A stretch of 64,000 bases of DNA from Aliidiomarina indica (GTDB lineage Bacteria; Pseudomonadota; Gammaproteobacteria; Enterobacterales; Alteromonadaceae): the NCBI RefSeq assembly GCF_015354615.1, contig NZ_JACAVQ010000006.1:62001-126000 (forward strand). Direction: 5' to 3'. Positions 29,580 to 40,427 of the stretch are shown here, one piece after another. The notes beneath the pieces are model-generated. The model saw nothing but the letters and a program-made list of their open reading frames with translations. It had not been told where the DNA came from and ran no database searches. A program made the position numbers and the translations under genes. Each line of letters begins with the position of its first letter. The first letter of the stretch is position 1.

Positions 29580-30665
29580 ATGAAATATCAAGGATCTCCA
29601 AAGTTTACGCATGGTCAAGTTCCTAAAATTGGGGTGTTACTCACCAATTTAGGCACACCCGATGCAGCTACGCCAAAAGCGTTGCGCCGGTATTTGGCAG
29701 AATTCTTATCCGATCCACGCGTTGTCGAAGTTCCAAAACTCCTGTGGAAAGTGATTTTGCATGGCGTAATCTTGCGAATTCGTCCAAGTCGTTCAGCTAA
29801 AGCCTATCAGACAGTTTGGACAGATCAAGGTTCGCCCCTGTTGATTTATACCCAACAACAGACCGATGCGGTTCGTTCAGAGTTGAAAAAAATATGGGGT
29901 GATGACGTGGTGGTAGAGTTTGGCATGCGCTATGGCAACCCTTCGATTGCTAGTGCTCTTGAGAAAATGATGCAGCAAGGCGTGACCAAACTGGCTGTTT
30001 TGCCGCTATACCCGCACTATTCCGGTTCCACCACGGGATCAACTTTTGATGCAGTTGCCGCCGATTTTACCCAGCGCCGCTGGATACCCGAACTTCGATT
30101 TAATACCAGTTACCATGATCACCCCGGATTTATTCAAGCGGTCGCAAACAAAATAAAGGCCCATTGGGAGCGACACGGTCGTGCCGATAAATTGGTGTTT
30201 TCTTATCATGGCGTACCCAAGCGCTATTTGTTAAATGGCGACCCCTATCACTGCCAATGTTACAAGACGTCGCGCTTGGTTGCAGAGCAGCTAGGTATGA
30301 GTAGTGATGAGTACATGACCACCTTCCAATCACGTTTTGGTCGCGAGGAGTGGTTAAAGCCTTATACCGACGAAACCTTGAAAGCGTTTCCAGAGCAAGG
30401 GGTCAAATCGTTGCAGGTTGTGTGCCCCGGGTTTTCTTCAGATTGTTTGGAGACCATTGAGGAAATTGGTGAAGAAAATCGCGACTACTTTATGGAAGCG
30501 GGCGGAGAGCGCTACGAATATATTGATTGCTTGAACGCGGATGCGGAACATATTCAAGTGCTCACCCAGATCGTGCAATCCCAGCTCCATGGGTGGGAAG
30601 CAGGAACTGCTGAAAAAAGTGCGCAAACAGCCGCGCGAGCAAAAGCGCTGGGTGCTAAGCTTTAA
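29580..30665 (+). CDS. hemH: Ferrochelatase
   Basis: HemH inserts Fe(II) into protoporphyrin IX, the last step of haem synthesis, at the inner face of the membrane. Length 361 aa. Visible motifs are GVLLTNLGTPDAATPKALRRYL at the N-terminus, SYHGVPKRYLLNGDPYHCQC with the metal-binding His, and VVCPGFSSDCLETIEEIGEE, the C-terminal ferrochelatase signature with the catalytic Glu. The final 25 residues are an Ala/Lys-rich tail. It is transcribed divergently from the RimK gene. Confidence 0.97.
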   Translation: MKYQGSPKFTHGQVPKIGVLLTNLGTPDAATPKALRRYLAEFLSDPRVVEVPKLLWKVILHGVILRIRPSRSAKAYQTVWTDQGSPLLIYTQQQTDAVRSELKKIWGDDVVVEFGMRYGNPSIASALEKMMQQGVTKLAVLPLYPHYSGSTTGSTFDAVAADFTQRRWIPELRFNTSYHDHPGFIQAVANKIKAHWERHGRADKLVFSYHGVPKRYLLNGDPYHCQCYKTSRLVAEQLGMSSDEYMTTFQSRFGREEWLKPYTDETLKAFPEQGVKSLQVVCPGFSSDCLETIEEIGEENRDYFMEAGGERYEYIDCLNADAEHIQVLTQIVQSQLHGWEAGTAEKSAQTAARAKALGAKL

Positions 30666-30705
30666 GCGATAACTATGTGTTAGGCGCACCAAAAAGGAGA
30701 GTGCA

Positions 30706-31227
30706 ATGTTAACCATGCTCGCGCGCTTGCTAAAAGCATTGAATGCCGAAACTAGTCCATGGGCCCTCGCTTGGGCCTTTGTTCTGGGGATGTTTATGGG
30801 GCTCACCCCCCTGTTGAGTTTGCACAATGTGCTCATTCTTTTCTTAGCTTTATCGCTGCGGATAAATCTCACCGGTTTTATTTTGGCATTCGTGGTGTTT
30901 TCCGGTATTGCCTACGCACTAGACCCACTCTTTAACTTTATTGGAGAGGCGCTGCTTGGCGCCGCCGCGTTAGAAGGGCTTTGGGTCACCCTGTACGAAA
31001 TTCCGCTGGCGCGCTTGTTTCAGTACAACCACACGATAACTCTTGGCAGTGTGGTGTTTTGTGTGCTGTTTGCGCCTATCTGGCTGCTCGTATCCCATAA
31101 ACTAATTGTGCTGTACCGCGGGCGAGTGATGCTGTGGTTTGGCAAACTGCGTATCGTGCAAGTTGTGAAAAGCACCAAATTCTTTGGGGCTTACCAGAAA
31201 GTAAGCGGTTTACGGGGGGATTTCTAA
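30706..31227 (+). CDS. TIGR03546 family membrane protein
   Basis: A 173-aa protein of unknown function with about four hydrophobic helices (residues 15-140) and conserved-looking PWALAWAFVLGMFMGLTPLLSLHN near the N-terminus, resembling DUF2062-type membrane proteins. GGAG precedes the ATG. It overlaps the TIGR03545 gene by one base (TAATG), a coupling characteristic of this pair, so they likely act together at the inner membrane. Confidence 0.8.
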   Translation: MLTMLARLLKALNAETSPWALAWAFVLGMFMGLTPLLSLHNVLILFLALSLRINLTGFILAFVVFSGIAYALDPLFNFIGEALLGAAALEGLWVTLYEIPLARLFQYNHTITLGSVVFCVLFAPIWLLVSHKLIVLYRGRVMLWFGKLRIVQVVKSTKFFGAYQKVSGLRGDF

Positions 31228-32996
31228 TGAAAAACATTATTCGTTGGCCCGGCCTTATCGCATTTCTGGTGATTGTGGTGGGTATTGCCGTGGTCATTCG
31301 CGTATTTGCAGGGCCCTTGCTGAAAGGTGGGCTTGAGTACGGGTTAACTCGTGCAAATGGTGCGGAAGTAAATATTGAACAAGCTGTGGTGCAATGGAGC
31401 CCCTTTGCCCTCACCTTGCATGGCATTGAAGTAACCGATCCGGATCAGCCTGAACTCAATCGAGTGCAAGCAAGTCGTGGTTACGCGGAATTCAATCTGT
31501 GGGATGCGTTAATTGGCCGTATTCATATTCACGAGTTAGAACTTGCCGATGTTGCCATGGGCGTTGAGCGTGCCCGTCCTGGTCGTGTTCGGGCAGATTA
31601 CCAGCGCGAACGGGATCCGATTGATTGGCAGCAAGTACTTGCGGATCTCGATATTGATATTCCGTCTCTGGATGAAGTATTGGCCCGCAGCGAAATTCGG
31701 ACGCCAGATCTGGTATCGAAAATAGAGAACGATTTTCAGCAGCAGCGGGAACAAGTTGAAACGGCACGCGAGAATTTGCCATCACGGGAGCGAATCGAAA
31801 GCTACCGAGAACGCATGCAAGAAATTACCGAAACCCGTCCGCGTACTCCCCAAGAGTTGTTGGCGCTGCGTGAACGTTTAGATGATTTGAAGTCAGATAT
31901 TCGTTCAGACCGTCATCACGTGGAAACCTTTGTAAGTACAAGCGAGCAAGCGGTTCGAGTGATGCGTGACGATCTTGCAGCACTGCGTGAAGCGCCCAGT
32001 CAAGACTTAGCCCGTATCCGTCAGCTGCTCAGTTTTGATCAGGACAGTATGTCGGAACTGAGTGGCATTTTATTTGGTCCGCGGGTTGAACAATGGAGCC
32101 GTTATGCGTTTATGGCGTTTGATGTAATAGGGCCCATGCTGCAACGGGCAGAGGATCAAGAACAACGACCCAACCGTTGGCACGGGCGCTTTATTGATTT
32201 TGACCGCGCCAGTCGACCGACATTTTTAATTGATAATGCCGGAATTAGTATTCGTATTCTTGATACCGACGTGATGTCGAACTGGCAGAATATTACCTGG
32301 CAACACGATCGCATTGATGGCATTCCAACCACCTTTGAAGCAGGCGCATCGGCCACTCAATGGTGGCGCGAACTGTACTTTGATGGGGAGTTTGCTTTAT
32401 CCGATGTGCGCGGGTTTAGTGGTCATCAAAATTGGCGGGTGCAAGGGGTTAACCTTGTCGAACAATCGTTGCTTGATCATCAAGGTGTAAGTGCTCGCTT
32501 ACTCGGCGCGGTTTTAAATTCAGAAGGAAGGCTCGGTGTACAACAAGGACGACTGGATGGCAGCGGCTTGATTCGCATGCAAGATGTCGACATGCGCTTA
32601 GATGGTGAGGCGCGCTGGGCTCAGATCCTCAGTGATGTTATTTCGCAAGTGAACGCATTTGATATGAATGTCAGTGTGGATGGTCCACTGGGGCAGCCGG
32701 GGTTGCGATTAAGCTCGGATCTAGATAACCAATTGCAGCAGTTACTCACACGCGCGTTGCGTCAGGAAGCGGATGCCCACTTAAGTAGTGTACGCGCTGA
32801 TCTGGAACAGCAAGTGGCGGCGGTGACCAGCGCTTGGGAACCTCGATTACAGCAGTTTACCGGTCTTCGTGATCAAGCCCGCGAGCAAAATAGTCTGCTT
32901 GAGGATTTACTCTCGGTTGAGGGGAGTGATTTAAGTATCGGTGAGCAACTCGAAGATCGCCTCCGCGACAGGCTTCGCCGCCGCATCGGGGGTTAG
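31227..32996 (+). CDS. TIGR03545 family protein (AsmA-like envelope protein)
   Basis: The ATG at 31227 overlaps the preceding stop; an in-frame start at 31134 would run through the upstream gene and is rejected. The 589-aa product has one N-terminal membrane helix (IAFLVIVVGIAVVIRVFAG), then a periplasmic region beginning with an AsmA/DUF748-like segment, a long coiled coil (about residues 160-300, rich in RE, LR and DD pairs), a beta-rich domain and a C-terminal helix. The architecture suggests an envelope lipid-transport or scaffold role, but this is inference. Confidence 0.8.
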   Translation: MKNIIRWPGLIAFLVIVVGIAVVIRVFAGPLLKGGLEYGLTRANGAEVNIEQAVVQWSPFALTLHGIEVTDPDQPELNRVQASRGYAEFNLWDALIGRIHIHELELADVAMGVERARPGRVRADYQRERDPIDWQQVLADLDIDIPSLDEVLARSEIRTPDLVSKIENDFQQQREQVETARENLPSRERIESYRERMQEITETRPRTPQELLALRERLDDLKSDIRSDRHHVETFVSTSEQAVRVMRDDLAALREAPSQDLARIRQLLSFDQDSMSELSGILFGPRVEQWSRYAFMAFDVIGPMLQRAEDQEQRPNRWHGRFIDFDRASRPTFLIDNAGISIRILDTDVMSNWQNITWQHDRIDGIPTTFEAGASATQWWRELYFDGEFALSDVRGFSGHQNWRVQGVNLVEQSLLDHQGVSARLLGAVLNSEGRLGVQQGRLDGSGLIRMQDVDMRLDGEARWAQILSDVISQVNAFDMNVSVDGPLGQPGLRLSSDLDNQLQQLLTRALRQEADAHLSSVRADLEQQVAAVTSAWEPRLQQFTGLRDQAREQNSLLEDLLSVEGSDLSIGEQLEDRLRDRLRRRIGG

Positions 32997-33018
32997 CACC
33001 GGCTGGGTTGATGATCGG

Positions 33019-33035
33019 CCAACGCGGTGCGTTGG
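33019..33035. repeat. Palindromic repeat copy
   Basis: CCAACGCGGTGCGTTGG, one mismatch from the family core, flanked by GG on the left and CTAC on the right, 10 bases beyond the stop of the convergent TRIC-like gene. Confidence 0.9.
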
Positions 33036-33045
33036 CTACGAGGGG

Positions 33046-33654
33046 TTAGCGGTGTTCTTTGAAGACCGTAAGCGACCAGTGGTAGCGAATTGCGCCTAAG
33101 CGCAGGGCAAGCGTGGTCGTCATCGCGGCGGCCATGGCAATATTTGCACTGTAGGGTTGCAGCACGACAAATATGATGGCTCCGGCAATACAGGTGGTGG
33201 CATAGAGTTCACTTTTGAGCACTAGCGGAATGTCGCGAGCCAACACATCCCGAAGCATGCCACCAAAAACGGCGGTCATGGTGCCCATAATCACCGCAAT
33301 CACCGGGCTCATCCCTGTATTTAGCGCTTTCTCCGCCCCCAACACGGTAAAAAACGCGATACCAAGCGCATCCGCGATAAGTAACCGATTCAGTGGGATA
33401 TAGGCTTTAAAGCGTAACCAAATAATGGTGCTCATTGCGGCCAAGAGGATGACCAAAAAATACGTGGGATCGTGTAACCAAAATACCGGTACGTCTAAAA
33501 TTAAATCACGGGTGGTGCCGCCACCGATAGCCGTAACCGAGGCCAGAACCACCACGCCAAAGCCATCCATTTGCTTCCGAAACGCCAGTAAAGTTCCTGC
33601 CACTGCAAATACAGCAACACCCGCAAGATCAGCAATATAGAACCATTCGGTCAT
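33046..33654 (-). CDS. UPF0126 / TRIC family membrane protein (YadS/YicG-like)
   Basis: A 202-aa protein of seven predicted helices arranged as two UPF0126 repeats. Each repeat starts with a Gly-rich segment: AVAGTLLAFRKQMDGFGVVVLASVTAIGGGTTRDLIL and AEKALNTGMSPVIAVIMGTMTAVFGGMLRDVL. Prokaryotic TRIC proteins form trimeric cation channels, and some relatives are reported as glycine transporters. AAGGATG precedes the ATG. It is a single-gene unit convergent with TIGR03545 and divergent from yajC. Confidence 0.9.
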   Translation of the reverse strand: MTEWFYIADLAGVAVFAVAGTLLAFRKQMDGFGVVVLASVTAIGGGTTRDLILDVPVFWLHDPTYFLVILLAAMSTIIWLRFKAYIPLNRLLIADALGIAFFTVLGAEKALNTGMSPVIAVIMGTMTAVFGGMLRDVLARDIPLVLKSELYATTCIAGAIIFVVLQPYSANIAMAAAMTTTLALRLGAIRYHWSLTVFKEHR

Positions 33655-33785
33655 GGGCTCACCATCCTTTAGTAACCATTTCGCTAGTGTGGCACTTCAT
33701 GCAAGAAAAAAGAAGTGCGCTTCCCTTGCATTTGTAAAATGGGGGCCGCATATCAAAGTTCTGCGATAGCCTGCGGATGCAAGCA

Positions 33786-33814
33786 TTTCGCTTCGCGCTC
33801 GGTTCGGTTACAAT
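33786..33814 (+). promoter_or_regulatory. Probable promoter of yajC-secD-secF
   Basis: TACAAT (33809-33814) is a good -10; the -35 at 17-base spacing is the weak TTTCGC. It lies 70 bases before yajC, inside the 230-base divergent gap, which otherwise shows nothing recognisable. Confidence 0.5.
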
Positions 33815-33884
33815 ACGGCGTTTATTTCATCAATGTGATTCAAATTTCAAGCCTGCGGGCTGATGTATTTAAAGAGGAAGAGTT

Positions 33885-34217
33885 ATGGATTTTTTTATTG
33901 CTAATGCTTATGCGCAACAAGGTGGCCAGGAAGGTGGAACGGCATCATTGATTATCATGCTGGCGCTGTTTGGTCTTATTTTCTATTTCTTGATTTACCG
34001 TCCACAAGCGAAGCGCGTAAAAGAGCATAAAACGCTTGTTTCTAGCCTGCAAAAAGGTGATGAAGTACTAGTGCAAGGTGGTTTAGTAGGCCGTATCAGC
34101 AAGGTTAGCGAAGAAAGCGATTTTATGGTGATCGCGTTAACTGACGCTGTTGAAGTAACGGTTCAAAAAGCTGCAGTTGCTGCAGTACTGCCTAAAGGTA
34201 GTATGAAAACTCTTTAA
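33885..34217 (+). CDS. yajC: Preprotein translocase subunit YajC
   Basis: A 110-aa accessory subunit of the Sec holotranslocon. One membrane helix (SLIIMLALFGLIFYFLIYRP) is followed by the conserved cytoplasmic segment RPQAKRVKEHKTLVSSLQKGDEVLVQGGLVGRI. GAGGAAG precedes the ATG. It is first in the yajC-secD-secF operon. Here it has its own promoter region rather than following tgt. Confidence 0.97.
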   Translation: MDFFIANAYAQQGGQEGGTASLIIMLALFGLIFYFLIYRPQAKRVKEHKTLVSSLQKGDEVLVQGGLVGRISKVSEESDFMVIALTDAVEVTVQKAAVAAVLPKGSMKTL

Positions 34218-34238
34218 TACTTCGCACATCGAAGTATT
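34216..34238 (+). other. Hairpin between yajC and secD
   Basis: A perfect 9-bp inverted repeat AATACTTCG-CACAT-CGAAGTATT begins within the yajC stop codon. Only a short T stretch follows, so it is more likely a processing or attenuation element than a full terminator. Confidence 0.55.
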
Positions 34239-34268
34239 CATTTTAGCGAATAACGAAAGGACGGACTT

Positions 34269-36119
34269 GTGTTAAACAAATTTCCGTTATGGAAAAATTT
34301 GTTAGTGCTGTTCATTGTGCTGTTTGGCGCATTGTACGCACTACCAAATTTATATGGTGAAGACCACGCGGTGCAGATTTCTGGAACCCGTGGTGGTGAA
34401 GTCACCATGGACACGCTCTCTCAAGTAGAACGGACACTCCAGCAAGCTGGAATTCCTACTCGCGGCATGTCTTACGAGGGTGGACAAGTTCTAGTGCGTC
34501 TCGAGTCTGATGACGATCAATTAGCGGCCCGTGAACTTCTGGTCAGCGAATTGGGTAATCAGTACGTAGTGGCACTGAACCTCGCTCCGGCGACGCCGAG
34601 TTGGTTAGCTGGGATTGGCGGTGAGCCTTTAAAACTCGGTCTTGATTTGCGCGGTGGTGTTCACTTTCTGATGGAAGTGGACATGGAAGAAGCGCTGAAC
34701 AAGATGCGTGAAAGTATGCTTGATACTGTTCGCGACCGCTTGCGTGATGCTCGGGTACGCTACACGGGTGTTCGCGCAGAGGGCAATGATGTTGTTGTTA
34801 CCCTGCGAAGTGCCGAGGATTATCAAGGGGCGTTGTCTGAGCTGAGAAATCAGTTTGAAGGCTATGAAACGCGCACTGATTCAGGCGCAAACACCATTAC
34901 GCTGGTAATGACCGATCAGTTCCTGCAAGAAACTCGCGCCAATGCCATTGATCAAAACATCACCATTTTGCGAAATCGGGTTGATGAGCTCGGTGTGGCT
35001 GAGCCGTTGATTCAACGACAGGGTCAAGATCGCATCGTGGTGGAGCTACCAGGGATTCAAGATACAGCCCGCGCTAAAGAAATTTTAGGAGCAACGGCAA
35101 CGCTAGAATTCCGCTTTGTTGATACCGACAATGATTTACAAGATGCCATCGCCGGGCGAGTTCCTTTTGGAAGTCGCTTGTTTAATGTGCGCGGTGGCGG
35201 TCAGCAGCTACTTGAAAATCGCGTCATTCTCACCGGTGATCACATTGTAAACGCCAATGTTGGTTATGACGAAAGTAACCGCCCGCAAGTAAACATTACC
35301 TTGGATTCCGCCGGTGGTCGTTTAATGACCCAGGCAACCCGAGGAAATGTTGGGCGCCCCATGGCGACCGTGTTTATCGAATTCTTGGCCACAGGTGAAA
35401 CAACCGATGAAGGTCGGATTGCGTTTGAGCGCGTTGAAGAAGTGGTGAGTGTTGCAACCATTCAAGCGGTACTCGGAAGTAATTTCCGAATTACCGGCGT
35501 GGGTTCGATTCAAGATGCACAAAACTTAGCTCTCTTGCTTCGTGCCGGTGCACTCATCGCGCCAATTCAAATCGTTGAAGAGCGTACCGTCGGTCCAAGC
35601 TTAGGTGCTGAAAACGTCCGTGCCGGGATGACGGCTATTATGGCCGGTTTTATTCTCGTCTTGTTCTTTATGGGCATTTACTATCGTAAGTTTGGCTTGG
35701 TTGCGAACCTTGCTTTGTTAACCAATCTGGTCTTAATCGTGGGCGTAATGTCGATGATTCCAGGAGCAACGCTTACGATGCCGGGTATGGCAGGTATCCT
35801 GTTAACCGTCGGTATGGCCGTTGATGCCAACGTTATTATCTTCGAACGTATTCGAGAAGAATTGTTGGCTGGGCGAAGTCCGCAGCAAGCTATCTCGCGC
35901 GGATACGAAAACGCCTTTTCAACCATTGCCGATGCAAACATCACCACGCTTATTACAGCGCTGATCTTGTTCGCGGTAGGTACAGGGTCGATTAAAGGAT
36001 TTGCGGTCACATTGGCAATCGGTATTGTTACGTCGATGTTTACAGCAATCGTGGGTACTCGAGCCATTGTAAATCTCGCTTGGGGACGTCAGAAGCGTCT
36101 TACCAAGTTGTCGATTTAA
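34269..36119 (+). CDS. secD: Protein translocase subunit SecD
   Basis: SecD with SecF uses the proton gradient to pull preproteins out of SecYEG. At 616 aa it is full length. Helix 1 (NLLVLFIVLFGALYALPN) is followed by the periplasmic P1 region with GLDLRGGVHFLMEVDM, then a membrane block of five helices containing MPGMAGILLTVGMAVDANVIIFERIREEL, the RND-like SecD signature with the conserved Asp. GTG start preceded by AAAGGACGG. It is followed by secF after 13 bases. Confidence 0.98.
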   Translation: MLNKFPLWKNLLVLFIVLFGALYALPNLYGEDHAVQISGTRGGEVTMDTLSQVERTLQQAGIPTRGMSYEGGQVLVRLESDDDQLAARELLVSELGNQYVVALNLAPATPSWLAGIGGEPLKLGLDLRGGVHFLMEVDMEEALNKMRESMLDTVRDRLRDARVRYTGVRAEGNDVVVTLRSAEDYQGALSELRNQFEGYETRTDSGANTITLVMTDQFLQETRANAIDQNITILRNRVDELGVAEPLIQRQGQDRIVVELPGIQDTARAKEILGATATLEFRFVDTDNDLQDAIAGRVPFGSRLFNVRGGGQQLLENRVILTGDHIVNANVGYDESNRPQVNITLDSAGGRLMTQATRGNVGRPMATVFIEFLATGETTDEGRIAFERVEEVVSVATIQAVLGSNFRITGVGSIQDAQNLALLLRAGALIAPIQIVEERTVGPSLGAENVRAGMTAIMAGFILVLFFMGIYYRKFGLVANLALLTNLVLIVGVMSMIPGATLTMPGMAGILLTVGMAVDANVIIFERIREELLAGRSPQQAISRGYENAFSTIADANITTLITALILFAVGTGSIKGFAVTLAIGIVTSMFTAIVGTRAIVNLAWGRQKRLTKLSI

Positions 36120-36132
36120 GGGGTGCATCTGA

Positions 36133-37086
36133 ATGTTTTTAATTACTAAAGTCGATGAAAACAATCCGTTGCGCTTTATGTCCATTAACAAATGGACAAC
36201 CGCACTGAGTATTATTTTGATTGTTGCATCGTTGGCCACAGTGGCAATTAACAAGCTGAACTGGGGCTTAGATTTCACCGGTGGTACCTTGGTTGAGGTT
36301 GGCTTTAGCCAACCGGCTGATCTCGCTGAATTGCGCGATGTGCTCGAGGCCAATGATTACGGTGATGCGGTAGTGCAAAACTACGGTACGCAACGGGATG
36401 TGCTGGTACGCGTTCCACCTCGGGGCGAAGCCAATGCCGAATCAATCGGCGACAGCTTATTACGTATCTTGCAAACCAATGTGGATGAAGATCTTCAAAT
36501 TCGCCGGGTCGAGTTTGTCGGTCCACAAGTAGGGGAGGAGCTTGCAGAAGCAGGTGGTCTCGCTCTGATTGTGGCGGTGATTTGTATCTTGATCTACGTG
36601 TCCTTCCGTTTTGAATGGCGCTTGGCGCTTTCTGCGGTAGCCGGTTTGGTGCAAGACGTAATTCTTATACTTGGTATCTTCGCGCTGTTCCAAATGCAGG
36701 TGGATCTAACGATTCTAGCGGCCTTGCTCGCCACCATAGGTTACTCTCTTAACGATAGTATCGTGGTCGCGGATAGGATTCGCGAGAACTTTAGAATTAT
36801 GCGTAAAGAAACGCCGGTCAGCGTCATTGATATTTCGTTAAGCCAAACCTTGAGCCGAACGCTCGTAACCTCATTAACCACATTGATGGTATTGGTGGTT
36901 CTGATGTTGTTTGGTGGGCAAATGATCTTTGGTTTCGCGGTAGCAATGTCGATTGGTGTGATCGTGGGTACTTACTCATCGATCTTCACGCGTAGCACCA
37001 TCGTGCTTGCGTTAGGTATCTCACGTGAAGACTTGATGCCACCAGAAGTTGAAAAAGAGGGCGAAGATCAAGATCCCGTGTTGTAA
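36133..37086 (+). CDS. secF: Protein translocase subunit SecF
   Basis: A 317-aa partner of SecD with six helices. The periplasmic segment begins WGLDFTGGTLVEVGF, and the signature LLATIGYSLNDSIVVADRIRENFR includes the conserved Asp of helix 4. AAGGGG lies upstream of the ATG. The operon ends at a strong terminator 25 bases downstream. Confidence 0.98.
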   Translation: MFLITKVDENNPLRFMSINKWTTALSIILIVASLATVAINKLNWGLDFTGGTLVEVGFSQPADLAELRDVLEANDYGDAVVQNYGTQRDVLVRVPPRGEANAESIGDSLLRILQTNVDEDLQIRRVEFVGPQVGEELAEAGGLALIVAVICILIYVSFRFEWRLALSAVAGLVQDVILILGIFALFQMQVDLTILAALLATIGYSLNDSIVVADRIRENFRIMRKETPVSVIDISLSQTLSRTLVTSLTTLMVLVVLMLFGGQMIFGFAVAMSIGVIVGTYSSIFTRSTIVLALGISREDLMPPEVEKEGEDQDPVL

Positions 37087-37111
37087 CGCTTGATCCGATT
37101 ACCCTAATCGA

Positions 37112-37141
37112 GCCTCTGACCGCAAGGTCAGGGGCTTTTTT
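37112..37141 (+). terminator. Rho-independent terminator of secDF
   Basis: A 10-bp stem GCCTCTGACC / GGTCAGGGGC (one G-T pair) closed by a GCAA tetraloop and followed by six T. Confidence 0.92.
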
Positions 37142-37196
37142 ATATCATCTGTGGTAGTCTTTTTAGAGTTTCCAACAATGCGAGGTAAAGCGAACG

Positions 37197-39426
<2,230 letters not shown>

Positions 39427-39526
39427 TTAGGCGTGTTATACTTCTCGATCTAGCGGAAAATGTGCTATTCTTCGCGGCAATTAGATATCGGCCGCTGGTG
39501 CCACTGAAAAGCTCTGAGGATTTTGC

Positions 39527-39991
39527 ATGAAGGTTATCGAAGCAGGTGTTGCAGCACCGGGTAAAAAAGTTGCGATTGTGGTGTCACGCTTTAACAGCTT
39601 TATCGTAGAAAAGTTGCTTGAAGGTGCTATCGATGCTTTGGTCCGGATTGGACAAATCAAAGAGTCAGACATTACCGTGGTACGCGTTCCAGGCGCTTAC
39701 GAGTTGCCTATTACCGCAAAGAAAGCGGCCAGCTCAGGTAAGTTCGACGCGGTGATCGCCATCGGCGCTGTCATTCGTGGCGGTACCCCGCATTTTGATT
39801 TTGTTGCCGGACAAGCTAATTCAGGCCTTGCTCAAGTTGCACTGGATACCGGAGTACCGGTAGCTTTTGGTGTAATTACTACAGATACCGATGAGCAAGC
39901 CATTGATCGCGCCGGCGTGAAACACGGCAATAAAGGTGCAGAAGCGGCCTTGAGCGCGCTCGAAATGATGAACGTTCTCGAGCAGTTATAA
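39527..39991 (+). CDS. ribH: 6,7-dimethyl-8-ribityllumazine synthase
   Basis: A riboflavin pathway enzyme that condenses the ribityl-aminouracil with 3,4-dihydroxy-2-butanone 4-phosphate. At 154 aa it forms the usual icosahedral or pentameric subunit. Motifs are [35 protein letters not shown] and [17 protein letters not shown] with the catalytic His. GAGG precedes the ATG by 7 bases. It heads the ribH-nusB-thiL-pgpA operon; I saw no FMN riboswitch in the 100 bases upstream. Confidence 0.97.
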   Translation: MKVIEAGVAAPGKKVAIVVSRFNSFIVEKLLEGAIDALVRIGQIKESDITVVRVPGAYELPITAKKAASSGKFDAVIAIGAVIRGGTPHFDFVAGQANSGLAQVALDTGVPVAFGVITTDTDEQAIDRAGVKHGNKGAEAALSALEMMNVLEQL

Positions 39992-40002
39992 GGAGTGTTT
40001 TT

Positions 40003-40422
40003 GTGAAACCAGCTGCCCGTCGGAAAGCCCGTCGCCTTGCGATTCAAGCCGTGTATTCATGGCAGTTGTCACGCAATAGCGTGACCGATATCGAAGCCGA
40101 ATTCTTAACTGAGAATGACGTATCTAAAGTGGATGTCGATTACTTTCTCGATTTAGTGCGTGGCGTAACCGGTCGCGTGTCTACCTTAGATGAAGCGTTA
40201 ACCCCTTTTACCGACCGCCCATTTGCAGATTTAGACCAGATTGAACGCGCAATTTTGCGGGTATCTGCGTACGAATTAAAATGGCGTCTTGATGTGCCCT
40301 ACAAAGTGGTGATGAACGAAGCCATTGAGCTTGCCAAAGCGTTTGGTGCCGACGATTCTCATCGTTTTGTGAATGGCGTTTTAGACAAGGCCGTAGATAG
40401 CTTGCGGGCTGCACGCCAGTAA
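40003..40422 (+). CDS. nusB: Transcription antitermination factor NusB
   Basis: A 139-aa all-helical protein that binds boxA RNA together with S10 during rRNA antitermination. Visible features are the basic N-terminus KPAARRKARRLAIQAVYSWQ, RPFADLDQIERAILRVSAYEL and VVMNEAIELAKAFGADDSHRFVNGVLD. It starts with GTG, preceded by AAGGAG, 11 bases after ribH. Confidence 0.97.
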   Translation: MKPAARRKARRLAIQAVYSWQLSRNSVTDIEAEFLTENDVSKVDVDYFLDLVRGVTGRVSTLDEALTPFTDRPFADLDQIERAILRVSAYELKWRLDVPYKVVMNEAIELAKAFGADDSHRFVNGVLDKAVDSLRAARQ

Positions 40423-40427
40423 ATCTG

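Noticed and set aside
31134-31226. N-terminal extension of the TIGR03545 protein from 31134
   Set aside because: It would overlap the TIGR03546 gene by over 90 bases and hide the membrane anchor; the ATG at 31227 overlapping the stop codon is the natural start.
39427-39526. FMN riboswitch before ribH
   Set aside because: The 100-base gap is too short and lacks the conserved RFN-element segments.
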